This document shows, in pieces, positions 1 to 5,281 of a stretch of 5,638 nucleotides of DNA (position 1 is its first letter; the number at the start of each line of letters is the position of its first letter). The position numbers and the translations under genes were made by a program. The DNA is from an uncultured Bacilli bacterium (GTDB lineage: Bacteria > Bacillota_I > Bacilli_A > RF39 > UBA660), in the NCBI GenBank assembly GCA_947624635.1, contig CANQLF010000081.1:1-5638 (forward strand), in the 5' to 3' direction. Below the pieces are notes generated by a model. That model did no database searches, was not told where the DNA came from, and saw only the letters and a program-made list of their open reading frames with translations.

Positions 1-115
1 CACTTACAATATCATCAATACTAATTAAATTATAACTTTTTTCTTTTGAAAGCTTTTTAGAAAGTGTTGTTTTACCACTTCTTAGCGCTCCAAGTATTAA
101 TATATTTTTATACAT
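1..115 (-). CDS. P-loop nucleotide-binding protein, N-terminal part
   Basis: Only the first 38 residues are in the window; the rest lies beyond position 1. They begin MYKNILILGALRSGKTTLSK and contain a Walker A motif (GALRSGKT) on a hydrophobic beta strand, followed by a lysine-rich helix and the segment LISIDD. That arrangement is typical of small P-loop kinases and phosphotransferases, where an aspartate after the second strand often contacts substrate. The ATG at 115 is chosen because a strong ribosome binding site, AAGGAAGG, lies a few bases upstream (about 123-130). The gene follows the putative toxin gene by 37 bases on the same strand and could be co-transcribed with it. The substrate cannot be deduced; a nucleoside or adenylate-kinase-like enzyme, a phosphotransferase or a zeta-toxin-like kinase are all possible. 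Confidence 0.7.
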   Translation of the reverse strand, partial: MYKNILILGALRSGKTTLSKKLSKEKSYNLISIDDIVS

Positions 116-152
116 TAAAATTACCTTCCTTCAGGATATATCTACAAGCATA

Positions 153-569
153 TCAATATAAATTATTAATATTATGTTTTAATATCTCATCTTCATCAAA
201 TTTTTCTAAATTGTCAAATAATTTATTTAATATTTCAACACTAACAATTCCTACAGGAAAATACTTTGTTTCCTTTTTGTTAAAATAATGCAGTTGATCA
301 GATTTTATAAAACCTGATTTTCTATTTCTCTTTCCTAAATTAAAATCTGTAGTTTCTATAGGGATATTCTCTCTATGTTTTAATTTTCTTTCTTTATATT
401 TTTCTGGTTTACCATCTAAACTACACATCATTGATCCAACTTTCGTAAAATCAAGTCCTTCAATTTGACCTTTATCCTCACCAACAACAATGAAATAGTG
501 AAAATCACACAACATGTTAGTTTCTCCATAAAATGTTGGTACACCTATTATATCTCCTACTTTGCACAT
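153..569 (-). CDS. Putative PemK/MazF-like toxin of a type II toxin-antitoxin pair
   Basis: This encodes 138 residues starting MCKVGDIIGVPTFYGE. The order of elements is what a PemK/MazF-fold endoribonuclease would show: GDII at residues 5-8 opening the first beta strand, a hydrophobic strand HYFIVV at 24-29, a basic stretch (about 58-66), and GFIKSDQLHYF at 86-96, followed by a strand and a C-terminal helix (about 111-122). Family members cleave mRNA when freed from their antitoxin; that activity is inferred here, not shown. The start is the ATG at 569 because a GGTGA ribosome binding site precedes it. An in-frame TTG at 617 would add 16 residues but has no binding site. It lies 53 bases downstream of a small gene that would be the antitoxin. 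Other possibilities are a phage- or plasmid-derived protein of another SH3-like family. Confidence 0.55.
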   Translation of the reverse strand: MCKVGDIIGVPTFYGETNMLCDFHYFIVVGEDKGQIEGLDFTKVGSMMCSLDGKPEKYKERKLKHRENIPIETTDFNLGKRNRKSGFIKSDQLHYFNKKETKYFPVGIVSVEILNKLFDNLEKFDEDEILKHNINNLY

Positions 570-574
570 ATTAA

Positions 575-581
575 TCACCAA
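575..581 (-). promoter_or_regulatory. Ribosome binding site deciding the toxin start
   Basis: On the minus strand the sequence TTGGTGA lies five bases before the ATG at 569. It favours this start over the in-frame TTG at 617, which has only AT-rich sequence upstream. Confidence 0.5.
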
Positions 582-622
582 TTTAATTTTACAATAAGTA
601 AAATTAAAAATCAACAAAATTG

Positions 623-802
623 TTACTCTTTTGTTAATTTGCTTTTTGGAATATCAACTAAAACTTTGTTTCTATATTTTCCACTATTTACATCTTGTGA
701 CCATTTTATTGGCTCTATTTCATTATTCAATTCATTGCTTATTTCTATATGTGGTCTTTCTTTTGTAAAGAAATCTTTTGGTAATTTTCTAATAAATTTC
801 AT
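623..802 (-). CDS. Small acidic/basic protein, putative antitoxin
   Basis: This encodes 59 residues beginning MKFIRKLPKDFFTKERPHIE and containing PIKWSQDV at 31-38, with a basic C-terminus. It is the first gene of a two-gene unit, the usual position of an antitoxin in type II modules, and the next gene resembles a PemK/MazF toxin. No classical DNA-binding fold (ribbon-helix-helix, AbrB, Xre) can be recognised, so the antitoxin call rests mainly on size and position. The ATG at 802 has a very good ribosome binding site, AAAAGGAG, at 811-818; a longer reading to 862 would run into the tRNA terminator and has no such site. Any promoter must sit in the roughly 40 bases between that terminator and the start, where only a weak TATAGT at 827-832 is visible, so expression might also come from read-through. 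Confidence 0.6.
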   Translation of the reverse strand: MKFIRKLPKDFFTKERPHIEISNELNNEIEPIKWSQDVNSGKYRNKVLVDIPKSKLTKE

Positions 803-844
803 ATAATTTGCTCCTTTTCTACATTTACTATATTTAACTGAAAG

Positions 845-875
845 AAGAAAAAAAATAATCAATCTTTCGATTGAT
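845..875 (-). terminator. Intrinsic terminator of the tRNA operon
   Basis: On the minus strand ATCAATC and GATTGAT (869-875 and 858-864) form a perfect 7-bp stem closed by a GAAA tetraloop, followed by TATTTTTTTTC. It lies 46 bases after the tRNA-Leu 3' end and separates the tRNAs from the antitoxin-toxin pair. Confidence 0.8.
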
Positions 876-887
876 GCTGTATTTTAA

Positions 888-908
888 GTTTAAACCGAAA
901 GTTCAAAC
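888..908 (-). other. Extra hairpin between tRNA-Leu and the terminator
   Basis: On the minus strand GTTTGAAC and GTTTAAAC can form an 8-bp stem with one G-U pair and a five-base loop, 13 bases after the tRNA-Leu CCA end. It is not followed by a T-run, so it is not a terminator by itself. It could protect or guide 3' processing of the tRNA precursor; that role is inference. Confidence 0.45.
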
Positions 909-921
909 ATATAATTCATAT

Positions 922-1006
922 TGGTGCGGATGAAGGGACTTGAACCCCCATGGATTGCTCCGCTAGATCCTAAGTCTAGTGCGTCTGCCAATTCCGCCAC
1001 ATCCGC
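922..1006 (-). tRNA. tRNA-Leu (anticodon TAG)
   Basis: The 85-base cloverleaf has acceptor arms GCGGATG and CATCCGC, discriminator A and an encoded CCA at 922-924. It has a long variable arm as expected for leucine, the T-loop GGTTCAAGTCC, and the anticodon loop CTTAGGA with TAG at 970-972. It is the second gene of a two-tRNA operon, five bases after tRNA-Arg. Confidence 0.97.
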
Positions 1007-1011
1007 GATTA

Positions 1012-1088
1012 TGGTGTCCTGGAAGGGATTCGAACCCCTGACCGATCGCTTAGAAGGCGATTGCTCTATCCAACTGAGCTACCAGGAC
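1012..1088 (-). tRNA. tRNA-Arg (anticodon TCT)
   Basis: The 77-base cloverleaf has acceptor arms GTCCTGG and CCAGGAC, discriminator A and an encoded CCA at 1012-1014. It shows the D-arm AGCTCAGTTGGATAGAGC, the T-loop GGTTCGAATCC and the anticodon loop CTTCTAA with TCT at 1052-1054, so it reads the AGA/AGG codons that dominate arginine use in AT-rich genomes. It is the first gene of the tRNA operon. Confidence 0.97.
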
Positions 1089-1114
1089 AGCTCATAAATT
1101 TGAGTTACGTACTG

Positions 1115-1143
1115 ATTATACCGCAAAATCAAATATTATTCAA
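1115..1143 (-). promoter_or_regulatory. Sigma-A type promoter of the tRNA operon
   Basis: On the minus strand a perfect TATAAT (1115-1120) is preceded by TTGAAT (1138-1143) with a 17-base spacer, predicting a start near 1108, about 20 bases before tRNA-Arg. The -35 box overlaps the stop codon region of gerM, so the promoter is embedded in the end of that gene. Confidence 0.7.
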
Positions 1144-2101
1144 CATTTTTAAATACAGTTTTTGAAATTTCTTTATTATCAACTAAGAACACTATCTCAT
1201 CTACATCATAGTTATCTCTAATAGATAAAGAGATAGTATATTTTACTTCTTCTAAAATATTCATCTTTTCTAAATCATCAAGTAAATAATTATTAAATTC
1301 TAAATTCATTTGTTTATCTTTTATTTCATATTGTAATAATTTAGTATTAGAATTTAAAAAACTCATTAAATTATTTTGATATGTAGAAGAACTAGCTAAC
1401 TCTTCTATAATTATTTTAACCTTATCATCCTTACTATTTAAATATTTAGTCACTGGTACATAATAATAATTATCATTATATTCATTAATATAATAAATGG
1501 TTACAGGTTCTACATTTTTAATACTTGTTATGTTAAAAACTTTATTTATACCAAAACTTCTATCTAATATTGTAGGTAAAAACTTACCACTTTTAGGTAG
1601 TTTAGTAAGCATATTACCTTCTACATAAATTAAAATACCTTTTATATCTTTAATACTTGTTAAAGTATAACAAATAGATTCTATCATCTTTTCTTCATAT
1701 TCCTCATTTATATCTAAAAAATCTTTAGAAAAGTTTATTTTTAAATTACCATTATCAAAATTAACACTTAATATTTTAGTGTTAGAGGGGATTATCGCTC
1801 TAAAACCATTTGGTATTAAACTTTCTTTTTTGCCATCAATTATCATAGCTTCCAATAGCTCTGTTACTTTCTTTTCTATATTTTTTTCACTATCTATATA
1901 AGATATAGTAGTACGTGCAATATAATTATTACTATCTAGCAGGTATACTTCATGCATATTACTAGTAGTAAGTGATGTATATTCTTCTACTTGTGGAATG
2001 CTTAAATCTTTAGTATTGTTAGGAAGCAAATACATTACTAATAATACTAAAAGCGTAAAAGAAGCTAAAGTTATTTTTCTAATTGATATTCTTTTCAACA
2101 T
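1136..2101 (-). CDS. gerM: GerM-like sporulation protein with two GerMN domains
   Basis: This is a 321-residue protein with a membrane segment at about 12-26 and two repeated domains. In each, a stretch of the type 'SNTKIL.V....G.L.INF...L' is followed by a helix and beta strands (about 80-165, core 104-130; and about 200-315, core 247-276). This is the double GerMN layout of Bacillus subtilis GerM, which acts on the mother-cell side of the engulfed forespore membrane and helps the SpoIIQ-SpoIIIAH complex to assemble. The ATG at 2101 has AGGTGA six bases upstream. Unlike the B. subtilis lipoprotein, no cysteine follows the hydrophobic segment, so it should stay anchored by an uncleaved helix. 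It lies downstream of gerE, as in B. subtilis, where I recall ysmB and racE lying between the two. A terminator separates it from gerE. A mother-cell-type promoter may lie in the 44 bases before it (CATATCATT at 2118-2126), but the match is weak. The product assignment is firm; the symbol rests on domain layout and context. Confidence 0.85.
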   Translation of the reverse strand: MLKRISIRKITLASFTLLVLLVMYLLPNNTKDLSIPQVEEYTSLTTSNMHEVYLLDSNNYIARTTISYIDSEKNIEKKVTELLEAMIIDGKKESLIPNGFRAIIPSNTKILSVNFDNGNLKINFSKDFLDINEEYEEKMIESICYTLTSIKDIKGILIYVEGNMLTKLPKSGKFLPTILDRSFGINKVFNITSIKNVEPVTIYYINEYNDNYYYVPVTKYLNSKDDKVKIIIEELASSSTYQNNLMSFLNSNTKLLQYEIKDKQMNLEFNNYLLDDLEKMNILEEVKYTISLSIRDNYDVDEIVFLVDNKEISKTVFKNVE

Positions 2102-2145
2102 AACTATTCACCTAATTAATGATATGAAAAAAATAAATAAAAATG

Positions 2146-2177
2146 AAAAAAGTCACGAATATTTATATGTGACTTTT
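2146..2177 (-). terminator. Intrinsic terminator of gerE
   Basis: On the minus strand AAAAGTCAC and GTGACTTTT (2169-2177 and 2148-2156) form a perfect 9-bp stem with a 12-base loop, leading into a T-run. It begins four bases after the gerE stop codon. Confidence 0.7.
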
Positions 2178-2180
2178 ATT

Positions 2181-2387
2181 TTATAAAGATAATTCTCCTA
2201 ATTTTAATAATTCTACAACTGCTTGTGCACGTCCTTTTACTCCTAGTTTTTGCATAGCATTTGATATATGATTTCTAACTGTTTTTTCACTTATATTAAG
2301 TTCATTAGCTATTTCTTTAGTGCTTTTATTTTTTACAAGTAATTCAAATACCTCTTTTTCCCTTTTAGTCATTATTTCCTTACTCAT
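2181..2387 (-). CDS. gerE: GerE, LuxR-type late sporulation transcription regulator
   Basis: This encodes 68 residues, nearly all of them the LuxR/FixJ-type DNA-binding domain. TKREKEVFELL at 7-17 leads into the helix-turn-helix (about 22-50, with SEKTVRNHISNAMQKLGVKG as recognition region) and VVELLKLGEL at 58-66. The whole protein matches the stand-alone GerE of Bacillus (74 residues there) residue for residue over long runs. GerE acts in the mother cell after sigma-K, activating and repressing spore-coat genes. The start is the ATG at 2387, preceded by AAGGAAGGG. A GTG at 2408 is in frame, but that binding site would then lie inside the gene. A near-consensus sigma-K promoter lies upstream and a terminator downstream, so it is probably a single-gene unit between spoIIIAH and gerM. 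Confidence 0.95.
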   Translation of the reverse strand: MSKEIMTKREKEVFELLVKNKSTKEIANELNISEKTVRNHISNAMQKLGVKGRAQAVVELLKLGELSL

Positions 2388-2392
2388 TATTT

Positions 2393-2401
2393 CCCTTCCT
2401 T
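2393..2401 (-). promoter_or_regulatory. Ribosome binding site deciding the gerE start
   Basis: AAGGAAGGG on the minus strand, five bases before the ATG at 2387. It lies inside the longer GTG-initiated reading (2408), which is therefore rejected. Confidence 0.7.
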
Positions 2402-2438
2402 TCCTCACAATAGAGGTGGCTTATATTTTTACTCATAA

Positions 2439-2465
2439 TATTGTATGTTTATTTATAGATTAAGT
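2439..2465 (-). promoter_or_regulatory. Sigma-K-like promoter of gerE
   Basis: On the minus strand CATACAATA (2439-2447) fits the sigma-K -10 pattern CATAnnnTA exactly. The dinucleotide AC (2464-2465), the sigma-K -35 core, lies exactly 16 bases upstream. B. subtilis gerE is known to be transcribed by sigma-K. The predicted start near 2432 leaves a leader of about 45 bases. Confidence 0.6.
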
Positions 2466-2480
2466 GAAGACAAAAAACCA

Positions 2481-2504
2481 AAAAAATTAACGAATATACG
2501 TTAA
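2481..2504 (-). terminator. Intrinsic terminator of spoIIIAH
   Basis: On the minus strand TTAACG and CGTTAA (2499-2504 and 2487-2492) make a perfect 6-bp stem around a six-base loop, followed by six T, then GG and six more T. The upstream arm includes the spoIIIAH stop codon TAA (2501-2503). The stem is short, but the double T-run supports it. Confidence 0.65.
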
Positions 2505-3019
2505 CTTTGAAATTTTACAGATATATACATTTTAGTATCGAAGTTTTCTTGAACAGTTCTCATTATATTATTTGCAAGTTCTACATTGTGTTCACTACCT
2601 GATACTACTACTCTAACTTGATTATTATCATCTATTTTTACAAATGAATTAAGTTTAAAATCATCTTTTATTTGTTTTTCTATAAGTTGTTCTTTACCTT
2701 TAATAGAATTTAAATCTTTAATTTTTTCAAAGGCATTATTTTTATCTTCGGTACTAGCTTTGTTGTCATTTAATGTTTTATTAAGTTCATTTATTTCTTC
2801 TGTTCTTTTTTCTTCTGCTTCTACTCTTAGAGCAGTTAATATTTCACTTTCATTTATTACTGCTTCTTCTGTCTTACTTGTAGTATTCTCCTTCTTTTCA
2901 TTACTTTGTTTAGAATTATTTGTAAGTAAAAGCTCATTAGGCATTGTAATATAATATACACTTAATACAAGTATTAGACTGAAAAGTGTTAAAAACCAAA
3001 TGCTTTGTTTGTTAATCAT
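2501..3019 (-). CDS. spoIIIAH: SpoIIIAH-like channel protein of the mother cell
   Basis: This encodes 172 residues; B. subtilis SpoIIIAH has 218. The N-terminus MINKQSIWFLTLFSLILVLS carries the single membrane segment (about 7-25) in the wording usual for SpoIIIAH. A charged, probably coiled-coil stretch follows at about 58-115. The C-terminal domain (about 116-170, with VRVVVSGSEHNVELANNIM) matches the ring-forming domain related to YscJ/FliF, with a closing strand MYISVKF. In sporulation it sits in the mother-cell-derived forespore membrane and binds forespore SpoIIQ across the gap to form the mother cell-forespore channel. The ATG at 3019 follows GAGGG with six bases spacing; the in-frame TTG at 3037 is rejected because the binding site would lie inside. 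It is not flanked by the other spoIIIA genes seen in B. subtilis; its neighbours are an unknown membrane protein upstream (46 bases away) and gerE downstream. Confidence 0.88.
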   Translation of the reverse strand: MINKQSIWFLTLFSLILVLSVYYITMPNELLLTNNSKQSNEKKENTTSKTEEAVINESEILTALRVEAEEKRTEEINELNKTLNDNKASTEDKNNAFEKIKDLNSIKGKEQLIEKQIKDDFKLNSFVKIDDNNQVRVVVSGSEHNVELANNIMRTVQENFDTKMYISVKFQS

Positions 3020-3025
3020 ATATAT

Positions 3026-3030
3026 CCCTC
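3026..3030 (-). promoter_or_regulatory. Ribosome binding site deciding the spoIIIAH start
   Basis: GAGGG on the minus strand, six bases before the ATG at 3019, inside the alternative TTG-initiated reading from 3037. Confidence 0.55.
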
Positions 3031-3065
3031 GCTTCAATAAAGTATATTATGATTAACAATAAATA

Positions 3066-3902
3066 TTACATAAAAGGTAAAAAATGATAAAAATAATCTA
3101 AAATTAATACTCCCATTCCAATTATTATTAATACTAAGAAGAATATTAATATTTTTATTAATTTATTACCAGATTTAACATCTTTTTGTAAATCTTGAAA
3201 TCCTTCGAAATCTTTTTTAGAAAATGTAAATGAATCAGAATAAAAACTTGTTTCATCTTCATCTTTTTTATTTCCATATTCTATATTTTGAACATTTATT
3301 TTATCTTCTTGTACTTGTTTATCTATTGGATCAGTAACCATGGTATTATCTATGCCTTTAAGATCTGATAATAAATCTAATGGATCATTTGAATCTTCTT
3401 TAACTGATTCTTTTTCTTCTGATTTATGAGTTATAGAATTTATCAAATCTTGTAATTCTTCTTTTTGTATTTCATCTGATGGTGGTGTAACATCTTTCTT
3501 TCTTTTTATATCTAAATTACTTAAAATATCATATTGTGTATTTCTAAGTTTTCTTACTTCGTCTTTTCCATCTCTATTTTCTTTTTCACTTTTAACTTTT
3601 TCTAGTAAAGCGTTAATATCGTAGTCTTTTTCTTCATAATCGTCGACTTCATAAGGTATATCGTCATAATCGAATTTTTTATCATTGAGCATGTTTCTAT
3701 ATGATGCTGCCCTTTGATAATCTTCTCTACTTTTTATTATATCTTTTAATTTGGTGATATCTATTTCATTATTGGTATCTATAATAGTTTCATTTGATGA
3801 GTATACGCTGTAATCTTTATCTTTATATAATTTTTCGTTTTTCTTAGCTCTACCTACAAATTGTTCATCTTCATTATAGTACCTATCCATTCTACTCTTC
3901 AT
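3066..3902 (-). CDS. Acidic, largely disordered protein with C-terminal membrane anchor, unknown function
   Basis: This encodes 278 residues that I cannot tie to a named family. The N-terminus MKSRMDRYYNEDEQ is followed by about 240 highly charged, Lys/Asp/Glu-rich residues with short patches that look constrained: DITKLKDIIKSREDYQRAAS, YDINALLEKV, LQDLINSITHKS, DPLDLLSDLKG and SFTFSKKDFEG. The only membrane segment is near the end (about 249-270), so it should be tail-anchored with nearly all of the chain in the cytoplasm. The ATG at 3902 has AAGGTGA upstream; the longer reading to 3941 does not. It precedes spoIIIAH by 46 bases without a visible terminator, so the two may be co-transcribed. 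The topology is opposite to SpoIIIAG, which has an N-terminal anchor, so it is not a disguised spoIIIA gene. A role as scaffold or adaptor at the membrane is possible but unproven. Confidence 0.85.
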   Translation of the reverse strand: MKSRMDRYYNEDEQFVGRAKKNEKLYKDKDYSVYSSNETIIDTNNEIDITKLKDIIKSREDYQRAASYRNMLNDKKFDYDDIPYEVDDYEEKDYDINALLEKVKSEKENRDGKDEVRKLRNTQYDILSNLDIKRKKDVTPPSDEIQKEELQDLINSITHKSEEKESVKEDSNDPLDLLSDLKGIDNTMVTDPIDKQVQEDKINVQNIEYGNKKDEDETSFYSDSFTFSKKDFEGFQDLQKDVKSGNKLIKILIFFLVLIIIGMGVLILDYFYHFLPFM

Positions 3903-3978
3903 AGTGTTCACCTTCTTATACTTATACAAGAATAATATCATATTTTCGACAAAAATAAAACATATAATACTTTTTTTC

Positions 3979-4008
3979 TTGATTTTTTACATATTAATAA
4001 TATATAAT
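3979..4008 (+). promoter_or_regulatory. Candidate promoter of the ferredoxin gene
   Basis: TTGATT (3979-3984) and TATAAT (4003-4008) are separated by 18 bases. The predicted start near 4015 falls at the edge of the ribosome binding site AGAGGTGAT (4014-4022), so the leader would be very short. The region is over 85% AT, so the -35 match is weak evidence. Confidence 0.45.
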
Positions 4009-4029
4009 TTTTATAGAGGTGATAAAAAA

Positions 4030-4218
4030 ATGGTAAAGGTAAATAAAGATTTATGTATAGGATGTGGTGCTTGCCAAGCTTATGTTCCAGATGTTTTTGA
4101 AATTGGTGATGACGGACTTGCTGAAGTATTTAATAAGGATGCTATAAAAGATAATATGGATAGTGTTAAGGAAGCTATAGAAAACTGTCCAACTGGTGCG
4201 ATTGAAAAAGAAGACTAA
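4030..4218 (+). CDS. Single-cluster 4Fe-4S ferredoxin
   Basis: This encodes 62 residues starting MVKVNKDLCIGCGACQAY. Cysteines 9, 12 and 15 in CxxCxxC plus Cys53 in the C-terminal CPTGAI are the four ligands of one [4Fe-4S] cluster. The position where two-cluster ferredoxins carry another cysteine (CP motif) holds Val19-Pro20, so only one cluster is possible. Small ferredoxins of this class shuttle low-potential electrons in the cytoplasm; the partner is not shown by the context. The ATG at 4030 follows AGAGGTGAT, whereas the longer in-frame reading from 3904 consists of hydrophobic AT-rich noise. It is divergent from the unknown membrane-anchored gene and convergent with the gene ending at 4225, six bases away, with which it shares a terminator. 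Confidence 0.93.
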   Translation: MVKVNKDLCIGCGACQAYVPDVFEIGDDGLAEVFNKDAIKDNMDSVKEAIENCPTGAIEKED

Positions 4219-4238
4219 AAAATGTCAGTCTTCTTTTT
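4205..4238. terminator. Bidirectional terminator made from the ends of two genes
   Basis: AAAAAGAAGACT (4205-4216) and AGTCTTCTTTTT (4227-4238) form a perfect 12-bp stem with a 10-base loop. Both strands give a stem ending in a T-run, so it can stop transcription from the ferredoxin gene (+) and from the gene ending at 4225 (-). Each arm is coding sequence, and both stop codons touch or lie in the hairpin. Confidence 0.8.
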
Positions 4239-4704
4239 TTACTTTTAAATTTTTATGATAAGTTTTAAGAGTATCTATGTTTTTTAAAGATGTATTGATA
4301 ACAATCTTATCTATCATAATTCCATATACTTTTGCATTACTAATATCTTCATCTAATTTATATTTATTTAATATATTAATATATTTATTAATAAAATCTT
4401 CTTTATTTATATAACTAATATTCTTTAGTTCATTTTTTAAATTATCATTCCAAGTATCATTAATTTTAGGTGTAATAGTTTTTATTTGATATTCATTTTT
4501 CAAAATATATTTAAAATAATCATCTATATTTTCAGTTGATAATTCATTATTTGGATATAAAAAATAATAATCATAATTATCTAAAGTATCATTTTGCTCG
4601 CTAAATACTTCTTTTATATTACTATCATTAATAAAATTAAAATATGATATTGATAGTACAATTAAAAAACTAATACTTAAAATGAATTTAAAAAATTTCG
4701 TCAT
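4225..4704 (-). CDS. Small membrane-anchored or exported protein, unknown function
   Basis: This encodes 159 residues that I do not recognise. MTKFFKFILSISFLIVLSIS forms a short positive end and a hydrophobic segment (about 5-23), that is, a signal peptide or N-terminal anchor without a lipobox cysteine. The remaining 135 residues are rich in Asn, Asp, Lys, Ile and Tyr, with no cysteines, a helix-prone middle (about 57-120) and a likely strand segment at 125-139 (AKVYGIMIDKIVINT). The ATG at 4704 has GGTGA a few bases upstream. The C-terminal KKED is encoded by one arm of the shared terminator, and the stop codon TGA is at 4225-4227. It follows the transporter remnant by 52 AT-rich bases. The segment around Asn/Lys is as AT-rich as spacer DNA, but the open frame, ribosome binding site and signal-like start make a real gene likely. 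Confidence 0.75.
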   Translation of the reverse strand: MTKFFKFILSISFLIVLSISYFNFINDSNIKEVFSEQNDTLDNYDYYFLYPNNELSTENIDDYFKYILKNEYQIKTITPKINDTWNDNLKNELKNISYINKEDFINKYINILNKYKLDEDISNAKVYGIMIDKIVINTSLKNIDTLKTYHKNLKVKKED

Positions 4705-4756
4705 AATTCTTCACCACTTTTAGTATTAGTTATATTTTATATTTTAAACATATATT

Positions 4757-5281
4757 TTATATTTTTATTAAGAATAAACTTAATATTATAACTATAGCTG
4801 CAATAATTTTTTTAATAAGATTATCTCTTTCTTTTAATATTATATATCCTACTATTACATCTAATATTACAGATAAGCTTATAAGGGTTGATGTTATAGT
4901 TATATTGCCTAAGCTAAAAGCGGTAAGTTTTAATATCATCATTACACCTCTAGATGTAGCTGTAATTAAAAGTATTTTTTTATTAGAATTATTGTATTCA
5001 CTTGTAACATCACTAATTTTTATTCTTTCAAATATAAATATTAATATTGATGAAATAATTAAAGATAATGAAATATAAATAGCTAAGTTAAAATTGTTAG
5101 ATAAGTTAACATCTATTAATAGAGCTATACTCATACAAATATTAGCAATAATTCCACATGCTATATATTTATTAAATTTAAAAGATCCTTTTTTATAAAA
5201 TATAAAGATATTACTCAAAATAATTAATACTGTACCTATTATTTTAGTTAAAACAAATGGTTCTTGAACAAATAGATAAAA
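4757..5281 (-). pseudogene. EamA/DMT-family transporter, C-terminal remnant cut at the insertion element
   Basis: The open frame covers 174 codons from 5281 to the stop at 4757. It opens FYLFVQEPFVLTKIIGTVLI, matching the end of the first EamA repeat (the conserved Glu-Pro before the last helix). It continues through the second repeat, with about five further hydrophobic helices and a second conserved Glu in YIILKERDN before the last helix. Full-length members have ten helices and roughly 280-300 residues, so about the first 100 are missing. Upstream in frame there is a TAA at 5282-5284 and no plausible ATG with ribosome binding site. The open reading frame from a TTG at 5218 (153 residues) would start mid-helix and lacks a site. 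The break coincides with the right end of an IS200/IS605-type element, so disruption by insertion is the likely cause. Such proteins export small metabolites; the substrate is unknown. Confidence 0.7.

Noticed and set aside
64..288. Plus-strand open frame at the window start
   Set aside because: Antisense to the P-loop and toxin genes with no coding signals of its own.
465..806. Plus-strand open frame opposite the toxin genes
   Set aside because: No ribosome binding site, hydrophobic low-complexity product, and it is antisense to two minus-strand genes with good starts.
2118..2143. Sigma-E promoter before gerM
   Set aside because: CATATCATT resembles the -10 pattern, but two constrained positions differ and no ATA core is found at the expected distance.
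2760..2954. Plus-strand open frame inside spoIIIAH
   Set aside because: A mirror of the Glu/Lys-rich coding strand, giving a Ser/Leu/Phe-rich product.
3043..3071. Sigma-E or sigma-K promoter before spoIIIAH
   Set aside because: CATAATATA fits the sigma-K -10 pattern, but no AC lies 16-17 bases upstream, and the sigma-E -35 match is poor.
3904..4029. Longer N-terminal reading of the ferredoxin frame
   Set aside because: The 42 extra residues are hydrophobic AT-rich noise over a promoter region; the ATG at 4030 has a strong ribosome binding site and gives the normal ferredoxin length.
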